Source: Bacteroidales bacterium (GTDB lineage Bacteria; Bacteroidota; Bacteroidia; Bacteroidales; ML635J-15). From it: a stretch of 12,956 nucleotides of DNA. The stretch is taken from the NCBI GenBank assembly GCA_028701945.1, contig JAQVPT010000068.1:1-12956 (forward strand), in the 5' to 3' direction. Positions 8,701 through 12,956 of this stretch are shown here, in pieces. The notes under the pieces were generated by a model. It saw nothing but the letters and a program-made list of their open reading frames with translations, did not search any database and was not told the origin of the DNA. A program made the position numbers and the translations under genes. Position 1 is the stretch's first letter, and each line of letters starts with the position of its first letter.

Positions 8701-8809
8701 TTTGAGATGGTTGTCCTGTTATTTGAGGTGCTTGTGCAAAAACACTAATAGAACTAGAAACAAAAATACTGAAAAATAATACTGAAAAAATTGTTATAAA
8801 TCTGCTCAT
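5771..8809 (-). CDS. Large secreted Ig-repeat protein with T9SS sorting domain
   Basis: A 1012-residue protein predicted to be exported by Sec and then T9SS. Residues 1-25 form a signal peptide (MSRFITIFSVLFFSIFVSSS, cleavage near VFA-QAP). Eight Ig-like repeats of 83-89 residues follow at about 28-110, 111-193, 195-277, 279-362, 364-452, 454-537, 539-622 and 624-707, most with an early Cys, a QWY-type Trp and a YYC strand. Three Gly/Trp-rich repeats with LCAGE or WNTG-type motifs (about 709-775, 780-848, 852-925) resemble modules of gliding or adhesin proteins. The C-terminus (937-1012) is a type A sorting domain (IYPNPAKDYLTI, VTGQVIKSF, GIYFVKL, KKIIIR). No catalytic domain is visible, so adhesion or a structural surface role is likely but inferred. 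The gene ends 2 bases before ftsX, an unusual place for such a protein. Repeats 1 and 3 each lack one otherwise conserved Cys. Confidence 0.9.
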   Translation of the reverse strand: MSRFITIFSVLFFSIFVSSSISVFAQAPQITGQPSQILECVGTEAILKVVVTGAEPFTYQWYQDGNPLSINASEISFASLTSGDSGEYYCNISNADGNINSELIPVIVVESAPVINSVITQNDLVCLGTDNRIEVDYTGQNSHVTWYLQSSIVGYTYSFNITTAQLSDEGSYYCVVENACGDATSNSVSIDIVSPVNIVTQPTTQVICLGEDAQFTPVTEGDYLNYLWLAGGEMIVGQTNSTLTISAPTNPHQVGYNFVAYNVCNSDTSNVVFVSVKTLPLISASPNDHQVCLGESVTLNATATANSPITYQWYDEDNQIIDGATSTSLDIELAANDIAHYYCVFSNMCGTVNSDTAEIITRMPPEITQQPVGGVFCVGDDVSMSVKAVGATPIYYQWLFNEINVSGSNISGGETPIIGISSITQAQEGTYTCHVNNSCGFTISDEAIVTVNTPPLVTEQPEDIELCAEEELSITFNHSGTQPITFEWMMLGSENPIGTEADYYSASAEAANSGAYYCLLSNACAVVSTDTIEVEILALPQITTHPDDESVCVGEYASMEVEAEGAEPLVFLWYRNASAASGQTNSLLEYSPAQVNQSGEYFCRVTNGCGYDDSGTAILTIGTEPAITWHPVAQTICANDTLSLRMDAQGENYTLQWYFNGTPLPGENDTALNIINVSVSMAGMYYCSAFNTCAIANSDTVEVVIHPAPDMSLGNDIDLCAGETISIGPFGDYTHYTWNNGLSNTPNLDVHLPGTYILEVTGENSCKNRDTLIVAYHPYHQILFDDTEIISCGPYVLDAGEGGYGYTWNTGPVQTTSSIVITEPGTYSVTVTGDAYGCSTNQAAYVDIREPVSINLGEDKVVPVSSYVDIGIEGEFAQYIWNTDYTGPILTVYGSNYGLGEHEFWLTVIAQNECMASDTITVVFWDDLGVEDAKNADDILIYPNPAKDYLTISDISNNIENIEIISVTGQVIKSFSVNSNEITLNLTNFAEGIYFVKLKRNNEILTKKIIIR

Positions 8810-8935
8810 TATAATAGTTTTTTAATAATCTGACAAAATACTGAAAAATTGCTTCGCAAGTTAATAATACATTATATTTTTTTTAACAAAATATTGTGAA
8901 TTTGTTGATAGCTGTAATTAGTCCTTTCTAAATTC
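8810..8935. other. AT-rich gap between rnhA and the Ig-repeat gene
   Basis: This 126-base gap is the only sizeable one between the PKD gene and truB on the minus strand. A small inverted repeat TTGCTTCGCAA is at 8849-8859. On the minus strand it is followed by a run of five T, so it could be a very weak terminator after rnhA, but the stem is only 4 bp. I found no good TAnnTTTG box here, so a separate promoter for the Ig-repeat gene is possible but not shown. Confidence 0.3.
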
Positions 8936-9421
8936 TTAAAGCAATTTATTTTCTTCCTGATTAATTGTTTCATAAAAATGGTCAATTAGTAGATTCGTTT
9001 TTTTTGAGGCTTCCACTGCTAAGTAGTCGCAACGATTATTTCCTTCGTTATCAGAATGTCCTTTTACCCAGACGAATTTCACATTATGTAATTTATAGAT
9101 ATTAATAAAACGTTTCCAAAGATCCGGATTTTTTACTTTTTTAAAATTCTTTTTGATCCACGTGCTAATCCAATCTTGATTTACAGCTTCGGAAACGTAT
9201 TTTGAATCAGTATATACTGTTACATTAGAATTTTCAACTTTTAGTGTTTCTAAAGCAACAATAACGGCAAGCAATTCCATACGATTATTGGTTGTTTTAC
9301 GAAACCCTTCGCTTAATTCTTTTCGATAATTGCCCGACATCATCACAATGCCATAACCACCAGGTCCTGGGTTTCCTCTTGCTGCTCCGTCTGTGTATAT
9401 CTCTATTTGTGGATTAGTCAT
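8936..9421 (-). CDS. rnhA: Ribonuclease HI
   Basis: Cleaves the RNA strand of RNA:DNA hybrids during replication and R-loop removal. The catalytic residues are all visible: Asp11 in IYTDGAARGNPGPGG (8-22), Glu49 in NNRMELLAV (45-53), Asp72 in VYTDSKYV (69-76), and Asp132 in NNRCD (128-132). His122 in WVKGHSDNEGN (118-128) is the flexible-loop histidine. The basic segment KNFKKVKNPDLW (91-102) corresponds to the substrate-binding handle. The 161-residue length is normal for the bacterial type I enzyme. It starts 21 bases after the stop of the PKD-domain gene on the same strand, so the two probably share a transcript. Confidence 0.96.
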   Translation of the reverse strand: MTNPQIEIYTDGAARGNPGPGGYGIVMMSGNYRKELSEGFRKTTNNRMELLAVIVALETLKVENSNVTVYTDSKYVSEAVNQDWISTWIKKNFKKVKNPDLWKRFINIYKLHNVKFVWVKGHSDNEGNNRCDYLAVEASKKTNLLIDHFYETINQEENKLL

Positions 9422-9442
9422 AAACTTATGCCTGTCTCAATT

Positions 9443-11440
9443 TTATCTGTTAATAAGTATTTTTTTAGTAACTTTATTATTACCAATAATCATATTAACA
9501 AAATAAAGGCCAGTAGGATAACTGCTAATATTAATATTTATTTCTTCAAAACCAGTTTTAGTTTCATGCGATAAAATGATTCTGCCTGTTTGGTCGATAA
9601 GCTGGTAATGGACATCTTTTCCGTATTCTAAATCTCCAGTGCTAATATAAATAGAGTTTGAAGCAGGATTAGGATAAATTTCGATATTATTTTCGCTTTC
9701 GAAAGTCTCCACATCAACAAGACAAGTTACTGGTTTTATTGCACTCGATGTTTTTATGCCAAACCTCTCGAAAGCAGTGTTCCAAACATTATTTGTCTGA
9801 ACATAAAGAGTATTTATAGCGCTTGAGTAGGTTCTATTTAATGCGATACTTACAGCAAATTCATCATCACTAATACCGTCCCCGTCTGTATCAACATAAT
9901 TTATTTTATATCCAACAAAAAATGGACCTTCAACAACAACGGGAGTTTCAAAGTCAAGTGAGTAATGAAAATTCGATGGTATGTCTCTTAGAAATATGTC
10001 TTTTTCGTATAATATCTCTGTGGGATACATTGTATTTCCATTCCAGACATAAAATGTAACCTTCGAATCATATCTTGCGTTTTCTGAGACTGTAACCGGA
10101 ATAATAAGACCGTCTATTTGCTCAAATGAGTATTGGTCAAACCTATCGGCATATATTCTTGATTTTTGACCGTTGTGCCCACCAATTTCACCCCATGTAC
10201 CATTAACAGGTTGTGAGCCAGTTAATTCGTCTGGGTGAATATTTGAGATAGTATCACAGTACTCATTTATTGGTCCCGAAAAAACCAATATATAATCTTC
10301 TTTATAAACATAATCTGAACCACAAGCGTTATTTACCGAAAGTGAGACATCAAAAAATCCTGAAGTATTATATTCAACTCCATTAATAACATTTGACACG
10401 GCAGAATATGTTGGGTATCCTCCAGGAAAAAACCAATTCCAAGTTGTCGGAGTGTTACTTGATTCATCTTCAAAATAAACTGTTGTACCAGCTTTTATTA
10501 ACCTTTGCGATGCACTAAATCCTGGAATTGGTCGTGCAACACATGGGTCCGTTTCAGCAACAACAATATAATCGTACTTTCGGATAGTATCTATCCCCAT
10601 ATTACTTTCAACTATCAATTCTACATCGTAAGTTCCAGGCATTGGATATAAGACACTTTGCGGATCTTTAATTCTTGAGCTTGTTGGTTCTGCTCCTTCA
10701 AAAAACCATTTCCAAATATAAGGGTTTCCTATACTCATGTCAGCAAAATTAATAAAATCTCCAGGGGCAATATAGACTCTGTCTGCCATAAAGTCTGCCG
10801 TTGGTTGAATAGTAGCAGCAGGAATAACTTTTATATAATTTAATTTAACTTCGTCATCTTGCACACCTTCTTCGTTCTCAACTCGCAATTCAACTTTATA
10901 AGTTCCTACTGTTGTGTATGCAATTGGAATAGGAATTTCTTTGATAGACGTATTTGGAATCCCACCTTCAAAAGCCCAAGCATACGTAGCAAAAGGTCCG
11001 TTTTGCGATAAATCGGTAAACCTTACCGTCCCGCCAGCTGGAATAGTCGTATAATTAGCAAAAAAATCCGCTATAGGGATTTCAGTATTTTCTATCACTG
11101 TAATACAACCTTCAATAACTTCAGTGTCAATATCGGTTCCGTTTTGAACTTCAAGAATTACGTCATAAACACCAGCATAGTAGTAACAAATGCCAGTTGG
11201 GTTTTGAGTATTTGACGATACCGTTTGAGCTCCAGGAAAGCTCCATTGCCAAAAAGATGGATTGCCAACACTCATATCTGTAAAATCGACACACTCGCCA
11301 GCAGTAATACTATAAGAGGATGCTACAAAGGCAGCATCAAGGTTTGCTTTACTCTTTTTTGTGTTTTGCGCAGATAACAAAGTAGCACCAAATACTAATA
11401 TTGATACTGAAATTAAACTGATTATTTGTTTGTAATTCAT
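9443..11440 (-). CDS. Secreted PKD-domain protein with T9SS sorting domain
   Basis: A 665-residue predicted surface or secreted protein. A signal peptide (1-24, MNYKQIISLISVSILVFGAT then LLSA-Q) is followed by four PKD-like domains at about 36-115, 122-206, 213-295 and 304-386, each with F.D.S, W.W.F.G and G.YDV.L.V type motifs. A region at about 390-575 that I cannot assign to a named family includes NGTWGEIGGHNG (413-424) and an acidic DTDGDGISDDE stretch (517-527) like calcium-binding DxDxDG loops. The C-terminus (about 582-665) is a type A sorting domain (EIYPNPASNSIYIS, DQTGRIILS, GLYFVNM, KKILINR). No protease triad or glycoside-hydrolase motif is evident, so its role is unknown; adhesion or substrate binding is an inference from the PKD domains. 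A good -7 box lies at 11478-11485. It diverges from efp. Confidence 0.9.
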   Translation of the reverse strand: MNYKQIISLISVSILVFGATLLSAQNTKKSKANLDAAFVASSYSITAGECVDFTDMSVGNPSFWQWSFPGAQTVSSNTQNPTGICYYYAGVYDVILEVQNGTDIDTEVIEGCITVIENTEIPIADFFANYTTIPAGGTVRFTDLSQNGPFATYAWAFEGGIPNTSIKEIPIPIAYTTVGTYKVELRVENEEGVQDDEVKLNYIKVIPAATIQPTADFMADRVYIAPGDFINFADMSIGNPYIWKWFFEGAEPTSSRIKDPQSVLYPMPGTYDVELIVESNMGIDTIRKYDYIVVAETDPCVARPIPGFSASQRLIKAGTTVYFEDESSNTPTTWNWFFPGGYPTYSAVSNVINGVEYNTSGFFDVSLSVNNACGSDYVYKEDYILVFSGPINEYCDTISNIHPDELTGSQPVNGTWGEIGGHNGQKSRIYADRFDQYSFEQIDGLIIPVTVSENARYDSKVTFYVWNGNTMYPTEILYEKDIFLRDIPSNFHYSLDFETPVVVEGPFFVGYKINYVDTDGDGISDDEFAVSIALNRTYSSAINTLYVQTNNVWNTAFERFGIKTSSAIKPVTCLVDVETFESENNIEIYPNPASNSIYISTGDLEYGKDVHYQLIDQTGRIILSHETKTGFEEININISSYPTGLYFVNMIIGNNKVTKKILINR

Positions 11441-11477
11441 AACTTTATCTTATAAAAATATTATTTTGCTCAATGTA

Positions 11478-11485
11478 CAAAGATA
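11478..11485 (-). promoter_or_regulatory. Putative -7 promoter box for the PKD gene (and downstream series)
   Basis: The minus strand reads TATCTTTG, an exact TAnnTTTG match, ending 37 bases upstream of the ATG at 11440. A -33 element would be expected near 11504-11509, where the strand reads CGTTG-type sequence rather than a clean TTTG. That -33 position is covered by the palindrome at 11504-11518. It may drive the PKD gene and rnhA together. Confidence 0.55.
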
Positions 11486-11503
11486 AGGTTTATTAAAAAA
11501 CAA

Positions 11504-11518
11504 CGATAATAATTATCG
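11504..11518. promoter_or_regulatory. Perfect palindrome, possible operator
   Basis: CGATAATAATTATCG is a perfect 7-bp inverted repeat around a single central base, in the divergent region between the PKD gene and efp. It covers the expected -33 position of the minus-strand promoter at 11478-11485, where a bound repressor would block transcription. AT-rich sequence yields palindromes by chance, so function is only suggested. Confidence 0.3.
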
Positions 11519-11609
11519 GAATTTATCAACAAACAATTATTAAAATCTGCAAATGACACTTTTTTTTGTTTTTTATTTTCTGTTTTTTTCACAATATGAT
11601 TGATATTGT

Positions 11610-11617
11610 TATTTTTG
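11610..11617 (+). promoter_or_regulatory. Putative -7 promoter box for efp
   Basis: TATTTTTG exactly matches the Bacteroidota TAnnTTTG consensus and lies 24 bases upstream of the efp ATG at 11642. A T-rich TTTTC at 11586-11590, 19 bases upstream, could be the -33 element in place of TTTG. The predicted leader is about 18 bases, A/T-rich and without a strong Shine-Dalgarno sequence, as is common in this phylum. Confidence 0.6.
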
Positions 11618-11641
11618 CACTAAATTAATAAATAATTATAT

Positions 11642-12205
11642 ATGGCTTCAACCGCAGATATAAAAAACGGACTTACTATCGAATATAACGGAAAACCCTA
11701 CCAAGTAGTATATTTTCAACATGTTAAACCCGGAAAAGGTGGTGCATTTGTTCGTACAAAGCTTAAAAACCTTGAAAATGGACGAATTCTTGAAAATACT
11801 TTTAACTCAGGAGCAAAAATTGATATTATTCGTATCGAAAGAAGACCCTATCAATTTTTATATAAAGATGATTTGGGTTATAATTTTATGCACATGGAAA
11901 CTTTCGAGCAAGTATCCTTACAAGCAGATTTGATTGAAGGTGTGGAATTTCTTAAAGAAGGTCAAGATGTTGAAATTGTGTTTCATACACAAAACGAAAC
12001 TCCACTAACTTGCGAATTACCTCTGTTTGTTGTTGTTGAAGTTACTTATACCGAACCAGGTTTAAAAGGAGACACTTCTACAAACGCATTAAAAGCAGCT
12101 ACAGTTGAAACAGGCTCAACAATTATGGTTCCACTTTTTATTGAAATTGGAGAAAAGATTAAAGTCGATACTAGAACAAAAGATTACGTAGAAAGAGCGA
12201 AGTAA
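11642..12205 (+). CDS. efp: Elongation factor P
   Basis: Binds ribosomes stalled at consecutive prolines between the P and E sites and promotes peptide-bond formation. The 187 residues cover all three family domains: the N-terminal KOW-like domain with HVKPGKGGAFVRTKLKN (27-43), a central OB domain, and a C-terminal OB domain ending in the family pattern LKAATVETGSTIMVP (149-163) and IGEKIKVDTRTKDYVERA. The tip residue is Lys32 in PGKGG, the position modified by beta-lysylation in E. coli; whether it is modified here cannot be read from the window. The ATG at 11642 gives the standard N-terminus MASTADIKNGL. It appears to be a single-gene unit, with a promoter at 11610-11617, and is followed by the repeat-rich region. 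Confidence 0.97.
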   Translation: MASTADIKNGLTIEYNGKPYQVVYFQHVKPGKGGAFVRTKLKNLENGRILENTFNSGAKIDIIRIERRPYQFLYKDDLGYNFMHMETFEQVSLQADLIEGVEFLKEGQDVEIVFHTQNETPLTCELPLFVVVEVTYTEPGLKGDTSTNALKAATVETGSTIMVPLFIEIGEKIKVDTRTKDYVERAK

Positions 12206-12236
12206 ACGGTTTATTAGTTCACAATCTTTGGCCTTA

Positions 12237-12422
12237 TACCAATTCAATTACAAAATATCCTATTGGATGTTGTAATTATTTTTTGCATATGCAAGGCAAA
12301 AAATTGCTACATAGCAATAGTTACGTCAATATTTTTTAACGAAGCAAATGCGTAAAATAATCAATTTATATCGGGTGTTTTACTCGCAAGCTCGTGAGCT
12401 AACGGTTGTGATTATATTGGTA
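12237..12422. mobile_element. MITE-like element with imperfect terminal inverted repeats
   Basis: The left end TACCAATTCAATTACAA (12237-12253) and the reverse complement of the right end (12406-12422), TACCAATATAATCACAA, match at 14 of 17 positions, including the outermost 7. The element is 186 bases and has no coding capacity. Both ends carry TA, which would fit TA target duplication of the IS630/Tc1-mariner group. The interior holds three more palindromes: TTGCATATGCAA (12283-12294), ATTGCTA-CA-TAGCAAT (12303-12318) and AGCTC-GT-GAGCT (12389-12400). There is no related transposase or second copy in the window, so this could instead be a structured dispersed repeat or a transcribed fold. Confidence 0.5.
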
Positions 12423-12492
12423 CTACTCAAAGCCCAGAGATTAATTGTTCAGTTTGCTTCCTTATGGAATGCCAAACAACGGCAAAGCCCTC

Positions 12493-12525
12493 ACGCATTG
12501 TATTGAGCGAAGCTATGCAATGCGT
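12493..12525. repeat. Inverted repeat with 8-bp arms
   Basis: ACGCATTG at 12493-12500 is the exact reverse complement of CAATGCGT at 12518-12525, with a 17-base spacer that itself can form AGC-GAA-GCT (12506-12514). No T-tract follows on the plus strand, so it does not look like a standard intrinsic terminator for efp, which ends almost 290 bases upstream. Confidence 0.45.
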
Positions 12526-12584
12526 AATCTCGTAGAAGAACAGAGTTACTCAGTTTGCACAATAATAATCATCATGTTTTTTTG

Positions 12585-12692
12585 CAAATTTAACCCGTAT
12601 CATACATTCTCAGCTTCGAGTTACTCGAAACTGAAATAATGTACGGTAATCTAATCTTCGATCAATTGATTATTTTTTCACAAATTTAACCC
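12585..12692. repeat. 12-bp direct repeat pair (12585-12596 and 12681-12692)
   Basis: CAAATTTAACCC occurs exactly twice, 96 bases apart. Each copy is preceded by a T-run, so 18 of 20 bases match. The right copy encodes the end of the T9SS sorting domain (minus strand RVKFV), while the left copy is outside the gene. It may be a partial duplication of the gene's 3' end or a duplication flanking an 84-base insertion that contains the hairpin at 12603-12643. Confidence 0.5.
12603..12643. repeat. Long hairpin downstream of the minus-strand T9SS gene
   Basis: The outer arms TACATT (12603-12608) and AATGTA (12638-12643) pair perfectly. The inner arms 12610-12620 and 12624-12634 pair at 10 of 11 positions around a TTA loop; a small internal loop separates the two stems. 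It lies 27 bases past the stop of the minus-strand T9SS gene, so it could end that transcript or protect its 3' end, but a U-tract is lacking. Confidence 0.5.
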
Positions 12693-12956
12693 TCTTTTCT
12701 ATACTCGAATTTACTGTTTTTAATGAAATCAAATACACTCCAGATGGTAAATTACTAATATCTAAACTTGTACTTGAATTATTTAAACTTTTCTGTATTA
12801 CAATTCTACCAGTAATGTCGTAAACCGTAAGTTGTTCAAAGTCTGTATTCTCTTGTACAATATTGATGAACTTAGTTGCTGGATTAGGATAAATATTTAT
12901 TTTCGAGTAATACTCATCAACACCTATGCTAAGAAGTACATTAATATAAACGATTG
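12670..12956 (-). CDS. C-terminal end of a T9SS-secreted protein (cut by window edge)
   Basis: The last 94 residues and stop of a protein that enters from the right edge. The tail is a type A T9SS sorting domain: INIYPNPATKFINI (19-32 of the visible part), LTVYDITGRIVIQKSL (42-57), LDISNLPSGVYLISL (64-78) and a basic end KRVKFVKK. This is the third such cargo domain in the window and is clearly diverged from the other two, so it is not a recent tandem copy of them. The function of the full protein lies outside the window. The frame was read from 12954, because the first two bases belong to an incomplete codon. Confidence 0.88.
   Translation of the reverse strand, partial: IVYINVLLSIGVDEYYSKINIYPNPATKFINIVQENTDFEQLTVYDITGRIVIQKSLNNSSTSLDISNLPSGVYLISLKTVNSSIEKRVKFVKK

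Larger units (their letters stand above)
12206..12669. other. 464-base gene-free, repeat-rich intergenic region
   Basis: No credible gene lies between the efp stop and the end of the minus-strand T9SS gene. The left part holds a MITE-like element (12237-12422). The right part holds a 9-bp direct repeat TCAGTTTGC (12449-12457 and 12550-12558), an 8-bp inverted repeat (12493-12525), one copy of a 12-bp direct repeat (12585-12596) and a long hairpin (12603-12643). The density of repeats is far above that of the other gaps in the window. Confidence 0.7.

Noticed and set aside
5771..8809. Tandem Ig-coding repeats considered as a DNA-level repeat array.
   Set aside because: The repeats are similar in protein motif but strongly diverged in nucleotide sequence, so there is no recent DNA duplication or array.
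8849..8859. A GCTTCG-containing motif seen in several intergenic regions (1939, 8851, 12508, 12613) as a shared regulatory signal.
   Set aside because: The same hexamer also occurs inside coding regions (for example near 223, 7471 and 9187), so its intergenic occurrences are not distinctive.
12445..12639. A 64-codon open frame on the plus strand in the intergenic region after efp.
   Set aside because: It runs through the inverted repeats and hairpin, has no recognisable domain, an atypical residue mix and no promoter or ribosome-binding signal. It is most likely chance.

Overview
The window looks like a chromosomal piece of a Bacteroidota (Bacteroidia-type) bacterium. The support is low GC (roughly a third by eye), three genes whose products end in a type A sorting domain of the type IX secretion system (T9SS), promoter boxes of the Bacteroidota form TAnnTTTG, weak Shine-Dalgarno signals, and the gene order ftsX - DUF3098 - uppP - truB - queA, which I recall as characteristic of this phylum. 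It is mostly core housekeeping sequence with secreted-protein genes between the core genes. I see no tRNA, rRNA, CRISPR array, transposase or phage gene.

Layout. Positions 1-501 (-) hold the N-terminal part of a class I mannose-6-phosphate isomerase, cut by the window edge. Divergent from it, 566-1884 (+) carries uridine kinase and a PolB-type 3'-5' exonuclease as a tight pair. Convergent to these, a long minus-strand series runs from 11440 down to 2007: a PKD-domain T9SS protein, ribonuclease HI, a 1012-residue Ig-repeat T9SS protein, FtsX, a small DUF3098 membrane protein, undecaprenyl-diphosphatase, TruB and QueA. Spacings from the Ig-repeat gene to truB are 2, 1, 6 and -1 bases, so these genes are very probably co-transcribed and partly translationally coupled. 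Divergent from the PKD gene is efp (11642-12205, +). After efp comes a 464-base gene-free stretch with an apparent MITE-like element (12237-12422) and several inverted and direct repeats. The window closes with the C-terminal end of a third T9SS cargo protein (-).

How the genes fit together. FtsX, DUF3098 and UppP form an envelope block (division-associated membrane protein, unknown small membrane protein, lipid-carrier recycling). TruB and QueA modify tRNA, EF-P assists translation, RNase HI removes RNA:DNA hybrids, and Udk salvages pyrimidines. The T9SS proteins would be exported and anchored or released at the cell surface; no T9SS machinery gene is in the window.

I found no convincing new multi-gene system. 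The points most worth a second look are the Ig-repeat surface protein placed 2 bases upstream of ftsX, the displaced three-cysteine pattern of its Ig repeats, the uncharacterised DUF3098 protein between ftsX and uppP, and the repeat-rich intergenic region downstream of efp.
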